From contig JAPPFL010000041.1 in NCBI GenBank assembly GCA_028823855.1, positions 1 through 64,000 on the forward strand: a DNA stretch of 64,000 bases, read 5' to 3'. A model generated the notes under the pieces. It did not search any database. It was not told where the DNA came from and saw only the letters and a program-made list of their open reading frames with translations. Made by a program: the position numbers and the translations under genes. Numbering within the stretch: position 1 is the stretch's first letter; the number at the start of each line of letters is the position of its first letter. The DNA comes from Albidovulum sp. GTDB taxonomy: Bacteria; Pseudomonadota; Alphaproteobacteria; Rhodobacterales; Rhodobacteraceae. Of this stretch, positions 37,041 through 45,517 are shown piece after piece.

Positions 37041-37913
37041 ATGAGTGCGCCGTTCGGTCAACTTCAATGGCTGCGAGCCTGCTATCGCGCATTGCCGCAT
37101 CTCGGACTCTTCGCCCTCCTTATTGCCGCGTGGGAAGTATTGGTCAGGACAGGCGTGATCGCCTCGATCATGGTTCCCAGGCCTTCGTCTATCGGCGCCT
37201 CGATCGTAGAACTGTACTTCGTCAAAGGTACGATTTGGCGGCACTTCTTCATCACGCTTGGCGAGGCCGTAGGAGGATTCCTGATCGGCGCCGCCATCGC
37301 AGTTGCGCTTGCAATCGGATCGTCGCTTTGGGAACCGTTTCGTCGCTATGTCTCCCCGTACGCTGTCGTTCTCAACGTTACGCCGGGCATTGCGTTAACG
37401 CCCATAATTATAGCGTGGTTCGGGTTCGGAATGGGTTCGAAAATGGCGCTGGCCGCCATCATCTCCTTCTTCCCGATATTCGTCAACACGCTGACTGGCT
37501 TGACGCAGCCCGATACGGAGCGCGAGGAACTGTTCCGTTCCCTCGGATCGTCCGAAAGGCAGGTTTTCTGGATGCTTCGCGTCCCGTCCGCGCTGCCGCT
37601 GATGTTTGCAGGCTTTAAGATTGGGCTGACAACGGCGCTTATCGGGGCAGTCGTAGCCGAATTCGCCCAAGCGACCGAAGGCGTCGGCGTTCTGATGAGC
37701 CGCTTTTCGTTCCAACTGAACATGGGCGCCTCGATCGCCACTCTGCTTAGCATGACGCTAATAGGGCTAATCCTATTCTATTCAATGGAATTCCTTGACG
37801 ACAGAACGGTGTTCTGGCGCCGGGAAGAGCGCAGGGCAGCCGCCTCGCGCAATCGTGCTCGCGCCTGGAAAAGGTACGCGAAGCTAAATTCTAAAAGTGG
37901 GAGTTCAATATGA
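37041..37913 (+). CDS. NitT/TauT-type ABC permease 2
   Basis: A 290-residue paralogue of the preceding permease: AWEVLVRTGVIASIMVPRP, RHFFITLGEAVGGFLIGAAI, and an EAA-like loop ELFRSLGSSERQVFWMLRVP. Its ATG at 37041 comes one base after the previous stop; longer in-frame starts inside the previous gene are unlikely. Its stop overlaps the binding-protein ATG by four bases. Confidence 0.9.
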   Translation: MSAPFGQLQWLRACYRALPHLGLFALLIAAWEVLVRTGVIASIMVPRPSSIGASIVELYFVKGTIWRHFFITLGEAVGGFLIGAAIAVALAIGSSLWEPFRRYVSPYAVVLNVTPGIALTPIIIAWFGFGMGSKMALAAIISFFPIFVNTLTGLTQPDTEREELFRSLGSSERQVFWMLRVPSALPLMFAGFKIGLTTALIGAVVAEFAQATEGVGVLMSRFSFQLNMGASIATLLSMTLIGLILFYSMEFLDDRTVFWRREERRAAASRNRARAWKRYAKLNSKSGSSI

Positions 37914-38947
37914 CTTTAACTAAAGTGCTAAGTACCGCGGCTATTTCCGCCGCTTGCGGCTTGGCGGCCGCCGTTGCCGTTGCGCAGACGACGGTCAACA
38001 TGATCAATCCGCTGCCGCGTTCCACGAACTTCTTTCCGCTGGTTGTGGGTGAGGAGTTGGGCTATTTCGAAGAAGAGGGGGTGGCGGTGAACCTGTTGCC
38101 GTCCGACACTTCGATTCCGTATGTGGCTTTCATACAGAACGGCCAAGCCGACCTTGCGATGCTCGACCCATTCGAGACGGTCAACGCATTGCTGGCAGGT
38201 GCCGATATCAACACGGTTTTCGAGGTAATGCAGAATGCGCCGGAAGGGATCGCAGTTCCCGACGCGAGCGGCGCGCAGTCGGTCGCCGACCTCGTTGGAA
38301 CCACCGTCGGCCTAGTTTCAGACCGCGACCGCGCATTCCTGCAAGCGGCGCTTGCCACGAAAGGGCACACGATAGACGAGGTTGACACTGTGGTGCTGGG
38401 CGAAAGCGGTCCCACTCTGGCTGCCGCGATGCGCGACGGCGCTGTTTCGGCCATCTCCGGCGCCGCGCCCGACTGGATTGCACTCATCGCCAACGGCATC
38501 GGCACGAGGTTGATCACGCCGGACGAACTGCTTGTGAGTCCCGCGAATACTTTCGCAATGAACGTCGACGCGATCGAAGATAAGCGCGATGCGGTGACCG
38601 GCTTCCTTCGCGCCTGGTGCAAGGGCATGCACGCAGTGACCGTCAACCGGGACGCCGTCGCCGAAATCCTCAAGAAAAACGTTCCCGAGGAGTGGGAGAT
38701 CGAGGCGGCAGGTCAACTTTATCTCGACATGTCGATCGGCATGAACGTTTCGGTGACAGCGCGTTGCGGAGACACGCAAGCCGATGTCTGGGCCGCGATT
38801 CAACCTCAGATGAAGGCCGCCGGGGGCATCGCCGAAATAGTACCGGTCGAAGACTTCCTGAACGACACGTATATCGAGGCGGCGGACGATTTCGACCGCG
38901 CGGAAGTCGCGGACGAGATCAACGCCTGGGCTGCAGCGAACATGTAA
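37910..38947 (+). CDS. NitT/TauT-type ABC substrate-binding protein (NMT1/THI5-like)
   Basis: A 345-residue exported binding protein. The signal peptide is MTLTKVLSTAAISAACGLAA with cleavage after AVAVAQ. The mature part has the NMT1 pattern: INPLPRSTNFFPLVVGEELG, YFEEEGVAVNLLPSDTSIPY, AFIQNGQADLAMLDPFE and DLVGTTVGLVSDRDRAF. Placing the binding protein last in the operon, after two permeases, is less common. A GC hairpin follows the gene. Ligand unknown; the following decarboxylase-like and dehydrogenase genes suggest a carboxylic acid. Confidence 0.9.
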   Translation: MTLTKVLSTAAISAACGLAAAVAVAQTTVNMINPLPRSTNFFPLVVGEELGYFEEEGVAVNLLPSDTSIPYVAFIQNGQADLAMLDPFETVNALLAGADINTVFEVMQNAPEGIAVPDASGAQSVADLVGTTVGLVSDRDRAFLQAALATKGHTIDEVDTVVLGESGPTLAAAMRDGAVSAISGAAPDWIALIANGIGTRLITPDELLVSPANTFAMNVDAIEDKRDAVTGFLRAWCKGMHAVTVNRDAVAEILKKNVPEEWEIEAAGQLYLDMSIGMNVSVTARCGDTQADVWAAIQPQMKAAGGIAEIVPVEDFLNDTYIEAADDFDRAEVADEINAWAAANM

Positions 38948-38957
38948 TTCAATGGTT

Positions 38958-38976
38958 GGGCGGCGAACCGCCGCCC
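38958..38976. terminator. Hairpin after the ABC transporter genes
   Basis: Eight-base GC arms GGGCGGCG and CGCCGCCC with loop AAC, 11 bases after the binding-protein stop. No T run follows, so it may be a processing or partial termination site rather than an intrinsic terminator. Confidence 0.5.
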
Positions 38977-39016
38977 GCCACCGCCATTAATTCGACGAGA
39001 GCAGGAATTCACCGAA

Positions 39017-40105
39017 ATGATTCATTCAACCATAGACACGCCCGAGCTAGGCGACGCCTTGAACCGGTACGGTCCGACCGCGGCACGATCGCATCAGGCC
39101 ATGCCCGGCAAAGTGTCGTCCACTACCGTCGATGCGCACGCCCATGTCCATATAGCGGCAGCGACGGAATTCATGATCCCGCACATCGATATTATGATGA
39201 TCGCGATGGTCAAGCATTCCGACGACGAAACTCGCGCAGTGAATCGGAAGCAGGACGAAGATCGGATACCTGTCGCCATGACGGATCTTTTGGATCGAAT
39301 CGCTGTTCTCGATAGGCAAGGCATCGACAAGCAGCTCGTCTCGCCTCCGCCGCAGCAATGCTACTACCAGTCGCCCGTCGAGCATGCGCTCAAGGGCAGC
39401 CAGCTTGTGAACGACGGCATGGCCGAATGGGTTTCCGGCGCACCCGACCGCTTCGCCGGATTGGGAACCGTGCCGCTTCAGGACCCTGAAGCGTCCGCCG
39501 CCGAACTGGAACGCGCGATGCGCCTTGGCCTTAAGGGAGTCATGCTATTGACCAATGTCGATGGCTCCGAAATCGGCGACGACCGCTTCGATCCCTTCTG
39601 GCGCAAGGCCGAAGAACTCGGCGCATTCGTCATGATACATCCCAACGGTTTCACCGAAGGCGCGAGGTTTCAGAAGTACTACTTTTCGAATGTACTCGGG
39701 AACCCGCTGGAGACTACGACAGCGCTGCACTACCTCGTATTCAACGGCGTTCTGGAGCGAATGCCAGACCTGAAGATTTTTGCCGTTCACGGCGGCGGTT
39801 TCCTGCCGTCCTACTCAGGACGGATCGACCACGCCTGGGGGGCGCGCAAGGACTGCCGCGGTCGCCTGAAGAACCCTCCGACTGAATCTCTCCGCCGCGT
39901 ATATTTTGACAGCGTCGTCTTTACAAATCACCAGCTTGAATACTTGGTCGGCCTTTTCGGGGCAGACCGGATTCTTATGGGCTCGGATTATCCCTTTGAC
40001 ATGGCGGACTACGACCCGGTAGGCCATGTCGTCGGCTCGTCGCTTTCCGACAAGGACAAGTTGCTGGTAGCCGGAGGCAACGCAGAGCGAATTCTAGGGT
40101 TTTAG
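39017..40105 (+). CDS. Amidohydrolase family protein (ACMSD-like decarboxylase)
   Basis: A 362-residue TIM-barrel metal enzyme of the amidohydrolase_2 family. Ligands are visible as VDAHAHVH (HxH), AFVMIHPNGF, FAVHGGGFLPSYSGR and GSDYPFDMADYD. This set, with the HGGG-x-x-P-x-x-x-x-R motif, is that of 2-amino-3-carboxymuconate semialdehyde decarboxylase and related non-oxidative decarboxylases or hydratases of aromatic catabolism. ATG 39017 has a GAGCAGGA site; a start at 39101 would give a more usual length. It likely processes the acid imported by the preceding transporter. Confidence 0.9.
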   Translation: MIHSTIDTPELGDALNRYGPTAARSHQAMPGKVSSTTVDAHAHVHIAAATEFMIPHIDIMMIAMVKHSDDETRAVNRKQDEDRIPVAMTDLLDRIAVLDRQGIDKQLVSPPPQQCYYQSPVEHALKGSQLVNDGMAEWVSGAPDRFAGLGTVPLQDPEASAAELERAMRLGLKGVMLLTNVDGSEIGDDRFDPFWRKAEELGAFVMIHPNGFTEGARFQKYYFSNVLGNPLETTTALHYLVFNGVLERMPDLKIFAVHGGGFLPSYSGRIDHAWGARKDCRGRLKNPPTESLRRVYFDSVVFTNHQLEYLVGLFGADRILMGSDYPFDMADYDPVGHVVGSSLSDKDKLLVAGGNAERILGF

Positions 40106-40108
40106 GCT

Positions 40109-40972
40109 ATGCGAAAGGTAGGCATCGTCGGCTTGGGCATCATGGGATCGGCGTACGCCAAAAACCTTTTGGACGCCGATGTCGCAGTCGAGGGCGGAGA
40201 CCCCTCCGAAAGCGCTCGCTGCCGCCTGGAGGACATGGGAGGCGCTGCGCACGGCGCGGCGGGGCGCTGGCTTGCTGACTGCGAACTTGTAATTCTCGCT
40301 CTGCTCTCGCCCGCCGCGCTGCGCGAGGTTGCAGGAATACTTTCAAAGGTGCTAAGGCCCGGGCAGGTGGTGCTGGAAACAGGAACGTTCTCGCTTGCCG
40401 ACAAATTCGGTGCTCGCGACACGCTTGCCAAAGCGAATGTTCATTTGCTGGACTGTCCGGTCAGCGGTACGGGTGCCCAGGCCGCAGCGGGCGACTTGGT
40501 AATGATGGCATCCGGCGCCTCCGACGCCATCGAGCGCGCCAAGCCCTACATGGCGCTATTCACCAAGAAAGTTATCGAGGCCGGTGAATTCGGCTCCGGC
40601 AGCCGTTTGAAATACGTCGCAAACCATGCGGTTGCAATTCACAATACCGTTGCCGCGGAAACGCTCGCCTATGCCGACGCGCTTGGGCTCGACCGGCAGT
40701 TGGTCTATGACATGCTGACTTCGGGTGCCGGGCAATCGAAAATGTCGGATCTTCGCATGCCCCTGATGATGTCCGGAAAATACGAGCCGCCCACGGCCAG
40801 CCTGAAGATGTTTGCGAAAGACATTTCAGTAATTGCAGAGAATATATCCGGGCTCGGCTTAACGCTGCCGCTTTTTAATTCGTGCGCCGGGCTGTACGAA
40901 ATGGCTTCGACCAGCTTGCCCGAAAATCATGATGCGGCTGCAGTATTCGAAGTTTACCGTGCCAAATCGTAG
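40109..40972 (+). CDS. NAD(P)-dependent dehydrogenase, 3-hydroxyisobutyrate dehydrogenase family
   Basis: A 287-residue beta-hydroxyacid dehydrogenase. The Rossmann start is KVGIVGLGIMGSAYAKNLLD, the substrate loop DCPVSGTGAQAAAGDLVMMA is canonical and the catalytic Lys lies in GSRLKYVANHAVAIHNT. It starts three bases after the amidohydrolase stop and so belongs to that operon. It is most like family members that act on small hydroxy or semialdehyde acids. Confidence 0.92.
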   Translation: MRKVGIVGLGIMGSAYAKNLLDADVAVEGGDPSESARCRLEDMGGAAHGAAGRWLADCELVILALLSPAALREVAGILSKVLRPGQVVLETGTFSLADKFGARDTLAKANVHLLDCPVSGTGAQAAAGDLVMMASGASDAIERAKPYMALFTKKVIEAGEFGSGSRLKYVANHAVAIHNTVAAETLAYADALGLDRQLVYDMLTSGAGQSKMSDLRMPLMMSGKYEPPTASLKMFAKDISVIAENISGLGLTLPLFNSCAGLYEMASTSLPENHDAAAVFEVYRAKS

Positions 40973-41339
40973 GTGAAACTGGCGAGAAAACACTCAATTT
41001 CGATTTGCCATTAGACACTGGACGCATCGTACGCCACGCAGCGGCCAAAAAATGGGTTTGGCAACGAGAGTTCGCGAATTCTTACTCTGAAGTTCTACGG
41101 AATCTTATAGTTTGGCCCAATAAGAGCGGCCGCGCGAAGATTTTGCATATTCCTATCGAATTCGGCTCGCGACGAGGATACCAGCTGAACCGTCAAGCAC
41201 CGGCATGAATCTTTACGAGCGCCGTCAAGGGCAAGGCAGTGGGGGCGCGATTAATCTAGCGATTCACGCTCGGTCGCGTAGTTGCAGGTATTGCCTTGAC
41301 TTCGGGCGGCGAGTTGGTGCCGCGCAGTTCCCGCGCTGG
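40973..41339. other. Gap without a supported gene
   Basis: Short frames only, between the dehydrogenase and the HipA-associated wreckage. Confidence 0.5.
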
Positions 41340-41829
41340 TTTACCGGCTTAGCTCGAGCAGTCCCCCGCGATTCCTTCTTGCCAGGGAGTCACTTTCGAA
41401 TAGCTTTCGGCGATCGCCGGGTGCCGGGTCGGCGATTTCCAGGTAGGAGCGATCCGCGCGTCCGACTTAGCCGGGCCGAGAATGGCCAGTACAGATGCGC
41501 TCGAGCCTGTATAGTCGCCGTCAAGTGTCCGATACGCCGGACTTTCCGCCGCGCTTGCCGGCGCTAAAGGCGTATAGCGCTTCGGCACGGCGGATGAAGC
41601 GTTTTCAGTCTTCCCGATTGGTGCTTCCGGTCCGTTGCGCATAGGTCCTGCCCAGCCACGCATTGGAGCAGTAGTACCGCATACGTTGCGTCACGTTGCC
41701 GATGCCGGGCAGAATCGTCTGATAGAGGCTGATGCCGCCGTTCTGCATGCCGAGCGGATCGAGGCCGTTCTCTTTTAGGTGCTCGGTCCATTCGGGACAA
41801 TTGATCACCGTCGTTTCGGCTTCCGCCAC
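41340..41829 (-). pseudogene. Broken conserved hypothetical gene beside hipA
   Basis: From GTG 41829 the frame reads INCPEWTEHLKENGLDPLGM, QNGGISLYQTILPGIGNVTQ and RMRYYCSNAWLGRTYAQRTG, then a TGA. The same frame continues after the stop with KRFIRRAEALYAF, and further stops and frameshifts follow. I recall similar N-termini (an N-G-L-D-P-L-G-M-Q start with YQ-LLPGI-NVT-RMRYY) from large uncharacterised bacterial proteins, but no function. It is clearly a dead 5' fragment. It begins 20 bases after the hipA-like stop, so the two were one operon. Confidence 0.55.
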
Positions 41830-41848
41830 CGCAACGATAGGGTCTCCA

Positions 41849-42952
41849 TTACCGCAGGCCCTCCGCTGCGCCGTCGAAGATATAGTCGTTCAGGAACATG
41901 CGCTGGCCGAACAGGTTGCGTTCGACTCCGGTTAATTCGGCTTCGTGGCAGATGTCGTCCCATGCGTCCCGTATTGCGTCGATCTGCCAGGCGACGATGT
42001 CCTTCGCCGCTTTCTCGCTGAGCTGGAAATTGGGCGCGGCCTTCAGGCAGGTCGCAAGCGTGCTCGTCCGATTGTCTCCGACGATCAGCATCGCCTGAGT
42101 GGCAATATTGCCGGAACGGTTTTGCGGGCAGATGTCATAGGCAGGCGTCAGGGTCAGGCGTTCGCCGTCCCAGATGCTCGCATGGTTGCGAGGGTGGTCG
42201 TCGGTGTTGCCGCACAGGACGTTGAACACGAGCCGTGCGAACAGTTCGTGCAATGTTGCTTTCGGCGAGGAGAATCGGTGCCGTATGATTTCCGCGAGGT
42301 CTTCGTAGCTGGCGTAACGCGCCATTATCTCATCGAGACCGAACAGAGTCAGCGCCGAGACCATCGCCTTGCGCGTCCAGCCGTCTTTCGTCTTCGCGCG
42401 GTCGAATCGCTCGACCAGAAGCACGTCCTTGCCGGCGACGTGCTCAAGACGCACGGGGGCTACGTCAAGCCCCGCCTTGGCAGCAAGGCGCATGGCGACA
42501 TATTCCGCCTTCACCACGTTGTAGGTGTCGGTCGAAGACGAGAACTTGGCGATCATCTTTGTGTCGCCGTCCTGGATCATCGCCTTCGGACGCGCACCGC
42601 CGAGCGACGTACCGTGCAGCAGCGCCTGATCGATTTCGGGCGTCAGCGGCACGCAATTCTCGACTTTCTCGGCGGCGCTCAGCAGCTCTTCGAGCTTAGC
42701 GGCATGGACGGCTCGCGGCACGTACTCGGAAGGTGAGTGCTGGAAGTCCAAAGCACCGATTCGGTCGGAGCCGGACTCCGGTAGATAGGTCAGCTCGTCG
42801 AGCTCGGCGGTATCGACAACCTTTCCTTTGCGTCCGAAGGTCCGGTTCAGGATAACGCGACGGCCCCACGCATCGGGCGCATCGAAGCCCCCGTGTTGCC
42901 CCGGCAGAGCGCCAAAGGCGTCGCGCTTTCCCTCTGGCGAGCGTTTCCGGCA
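41849..42952 (-). pseudogene. hipA: HipA-family Ser/Thr kinase toxin, N-terminus lost
   Basis: The kinase core is readable: DAFGALPGQHGGFDAPDAWG, RRVILNRTFG, LTYLPESGSDRIGALDF, then KMIAKFSSSTDTYNVVKAEY (ATP lysine), VLLVERFDR (hinge), LVFNVLCGNTDDHPRNHASI (catalytic loop) and LTPAYDICP (metal Asp). The C-terminus is intact. The frame runs upstream only to a TAG at 42953-42955; the first roughly 60 residues of HipA (N-subdomain) are absent and there is no good start, the TTG at 42751 being internal. No hipB antitoxin gene is seen. Active-site residues survive, so the loss appears recent. Confidence 0.75.
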
Positions 42953-43344
42953 CTAATGGCTCCTGTATTCTTGATCGACGGAATCCTCACCGGCTTCGCT
43001 ACGCCTACCCAGCTGGGCGCGCTGACCGCTGGCTCGGAGATCCAACGGAATCCGCACCGGGCGCCGGGAGGCGAACCGAAGCCTAATCGAAAGACTGAGG
43101 TAGCTTTGTGGGAGGGCGCCGGGCTGCTGCTCAGATTGGCAGCCGGGTGTCTAGGCTATATGACGGCGCAATACGTGCGCAAGTGGACAAGAGAACGTCT
43201 ATACACGCTTCAAGCTGTTCCCCGATTCACAAGATGCGAGTGAACCTAACCGGGCCTCGAATTGCAATTTCAAGGTTTGCAAGCTCGTGACAGCTATTCC
43301 AAATGTCCAGGCATTGGCAGTCTTGCAACATTTTCAGAAGCTTT
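42953..43344. other. Gap without a supported gene
   Basis: Probably decayed sequence upstream of hipA, but I could not align it to HipA or HipB. Confidence 0.4.
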
Positions 43345-43516
43345 TCAGCGGCGCATCAGGCCGCCGGCGAAGCTGGTCCGCATGACGGCGTTCCAGTCTC
43401 GGTTCGGTGCGTAGGAGGCGAGGATCTTCATGCGTTCCTGCAGCCGGAAACCGGCAGCGAATTCCGCCCTCGCCGCCTGCCGCAAGCGATGTTCAAGGTA
43501 TTCTACCCTTGGAACG
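43345..43516 (-). pseudogene. Unrecognised C-terminal gene fragment
   Basis: A minus-strand frame reads PRVEYLEHRLRQAARAEFAA, GFRLQERMKILASYAPNRDW, NAVMRTSFAGGLMRR and stops at 43345. It has a protein-like amphipathic composition unlike the surrounding random frames, but no start codon with a ribosome site. I do not recognise the family. Confidence 0.3.
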
Positions 43517-43626
43517 CGATTCGATTCGCTTTGGATTTGTCGGTAGGTTGAACGGCGGTCGAAAAAAATTGTATTCGGCAGCGGGAATTTTCATCTTTAA
43601 ATTCGAAAAATCGAAATTCTGGTTGA

Positions 43627-44028
43627 ATGGGGGAAAGCAAATTGGTCAGAGCCCTAAACCCACGCGATGTTCCGCACCACAAAAATCCCATTCCCGCCGC
43701 GGCGATTCATCGAGGAATGCTGGTGAGTTCCGCGATTTCAGGCGCGGACCCGGAATCGGGGAACTATTCCAACAGTTCGAAATCGCAGATTGAAATGGCA
43801 TTCAGGCATTTTCGCTCCATTTTAGCGGAAGGAAATGCGGATCCCCAAGATGTTGTCAAGGTCGACTTCTTTTTTCAAAATATAGGTGACAGGCCGCTGG
43901 TCAACGAATACTGGCTCGAGCTCTATCCGGACGGAGCGTCGCGTCCGGCACGGCATGCTCATATTTCTTTGCAAATGCCGGCCGGATGTCTATTCCAGAT
44001 TCAGTTCATGGCAATTGTGGAGAGATAA
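43627..44028 (+). CDS. RidA family protein
   Basis: A 133-residue YjgF/YER057c/UK114 protein. It shows LVRALNPRDV, KNPIPAAAIHRGMLVSSAIS, VVKVDFFFQNIGDRPLVN and SRPARHAHISLQMPAGCLFQ, with the conserved Arg in the last stretch (RPARH). It deaminates or binds reactive enamine/imine intermediates; this branch often sits in aromatic or amino-acid catabolic operons. Its TAA overlaps the ATG of the following dehydrogenase by one base, so they are coupled. Confidence 0.87.
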   Translation: MGESKLVRALNPRDVPHHKNPIPAAAIHRGMLVSSAISGADPESGNYSNSSKSQIEMAFRHFRSILAEGNADPQDVVKVDFFFQNIGDRPLVNEYWLELYPDGASRPARHAHISLQMPAGCLFQIQFMAIVER

Positions 44029-44942
44029 TGTCTTTAAAGCCAAAGCCCTCCGAATTGACCTTGGGAATGCTAGGCGCGGGCGAAATGGGAGCTGCATTGG
44101 CTGCTCGGTTCGGAGCCGCCGGGTACGAAACCCTTGGCTTGCTGAAGGGGAGAAGCTCCGAATCGCTCGCGCGCGCCAGAGAAGCAGGCCTTCGCGATGC
44201 GGGCGGCGCGGCGCGGCTTGCGGCAGCGTGCGACATAATCTTTTCAGTATTGCCGCCATCGGAAGCTGAATCCGCGGCGCGCCGCCTAGCCGACGGCATG
44301 GGCGACGGCGGAAAACGCGTTTGGTTCGTCGAGGCGAATGCGATTTCTCCGGATTTGTCGAAACGGATTGCCGGATTCTTTCGAGATATGAATGCGGAAT
44401 ACGTCGATGGCGGCCTAGTCGGCTCGCCGCCCGGCTCCGCCAATAGGCCGCGCCTATACGTTTCGGGCCGCTGCACTACTAGACTACAGGCGCTTGACGG
44501 AATTGCATTCGACCTTGTCGAACTTGGATTCGAAATCGGAAAGGCATCCGGGTTGAAAATGGCCTATGCATCTCTGACAAAGGGGATCAATGCGCTGCTC
44601 ACCGCGGGTTTGCTCGCAGCCGAGGAGATGGATCTTCTTGCGCCATTTGTCAACGAATTGGGTGGCAGCCAGGCGGAGCTGCTTCGAAGAGCGGAAGCGA
44701 ATATTCCAAGGCTTCCGGCCGACTCGGCTCGGTGGGTTCGAGAAATGGAGGAAATCAGAGATACATTCGTTAGCTGCGACTTGCCTGGCGGGTTCCATCA
44801 AGCCTCGGCCGAAATAATGGACATGCTTTCCAAATCTCCGTTCGGAACGGAGACGAGGCGCACGCGCGACCAGTCGCGCAGCATGCTTGACACTGTTGCT
44901 GCCGTTTCTCGTAGTCGGAAGCGGCAAGAAACAGGCGACTGA
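44028..44942 (+). CDS. NAD(P)-dependent dehydrogenase, 6-phosphogluconate/HIBADH superfamily
   Basis: A 304-residue dehydrogenase. The Rossmann motif is LGMLGAGEMGAALAARFGAA, with the FVEANAIS strand, YVDGGLVGSPPGSANRPRLY as the substrate loop, and SGLKMAYASLTKGINALLT carrying the catalytic Lys. A C-terminal helical domain of the DUF1932 type follows. ATG 44028 on the RidA stop is used. It presumably reduces or oxidises a small acid made available by the RidA partner. Confidence 0.88.
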   Translation: MSLKPKPSELTLGMLGAGEMGAALAARFGAAGYETLGLLKGRSSESLARAREAGLRDAGGAARLAAACDIIFSVLPPSEAESAARRLADGMGDGGKRVWFVEANAISPDLSKRIAGFFRDMNAEYVDGGLVGSPPGSANRPRLYVSGRCTTRLQALDGIAFDLVELGFEIGKASGLKMAYASLTKGINALLTAGLLAAEEMDLLAPFVNELGGSQAELLRRAEANIPRLPADSARWVREMEEIRDTFVSCDLPGGFHQASAEIMDMLSKSPFGTETRRTRDQSRSMLDTVAAVSRSRKRQETGD

Positions 44943-44973
44943 TTCTTTGAGTCCGATTTGCCCGAGATGCGAG

Positions 44974-45396
44974 CTACAACGTCATGTGCCGCGCTCTGGC
45001 GCCGCGTTCGAGTGCCGCCGCCGCAAGCCGGTCGATGTCGAGTTCGTGCCTGACTTCAAGCAGTATGCTGAGTTCGTCCTGGTCGAGCCTGCCGTCCGCA
45101 GCTGCGATGTCGCAAGCCATCGCGTATGCCGTCTCATAAAGGCGAGCCGGTAGCGCGTCGCGAACCAGTCCGAACAGTGCTTGAAGTCCTTCGGGATCCT
45201 CTAGCAAGTCGAGTACCGTTCGAGATATCCACTCGATGCGGTCGGTATCGAAATCCGCGAACGCCGGAAAATGGTTGACGATTCTCTCGATAGCGACGAG
45301 TTCAGCCGTTTTCATATTCTCGTCGGATGCTGAAACTGCGACCATGATGGCCAAGAGCGCGTCCTGCGCGGTAAACGTGGATGAAGTTCTATTCAT
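44974..45396 (-). CDS. TerB family protein
   Basis: A 140-residue all-helical TerB-like protein: ALLAIMVAVSASDENMKTAE, LVAIERIVNHFPAFADFD, ARLYETAYAMACDIAAADG and LDQDELSILLEVRHELDID. The two Asp-rich loops (SASDEN and AADGRLDQDE) are the metal-binding repeats of the fold. Single TerB proteins of this kind are common in alphaproteobacteria, usually not linked to tellurite resistance. It is divergent from the lysyl-tRNA synthetase gene. Confidence 0.88.
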   Translation of the reverse strand: MNRTSSTFTAQDALLAIMVAVSASDENMKTAELVAIERIVNHFPAFADFDTDRIEWISRTVLDLLEDPEGLQALFGLVRDALPARLYETAYAMACDIAAADGRLDQDELSILLEVRHELDIDRLAAAALERGARARHMTL

Positions 45397-45517
45397 TGTA
45401 CTTTTCTTAGGCTAGCATTGCTTGCGTTGCGTATGCGTCCTTAGTTATTGACCGTGTCGGCGCACTTCAATAGTGCTTATTGGTCGCCGGGGAATTTGCG
45501 CGGAATCGAACCGAAAA

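Noticed and set aside
44974-45396. Tellurite-resistance locus.
   Set aside because: Only a lone TerB-like gene is present, with no terC/D/E/Z; such singletons are ordinary in this class.
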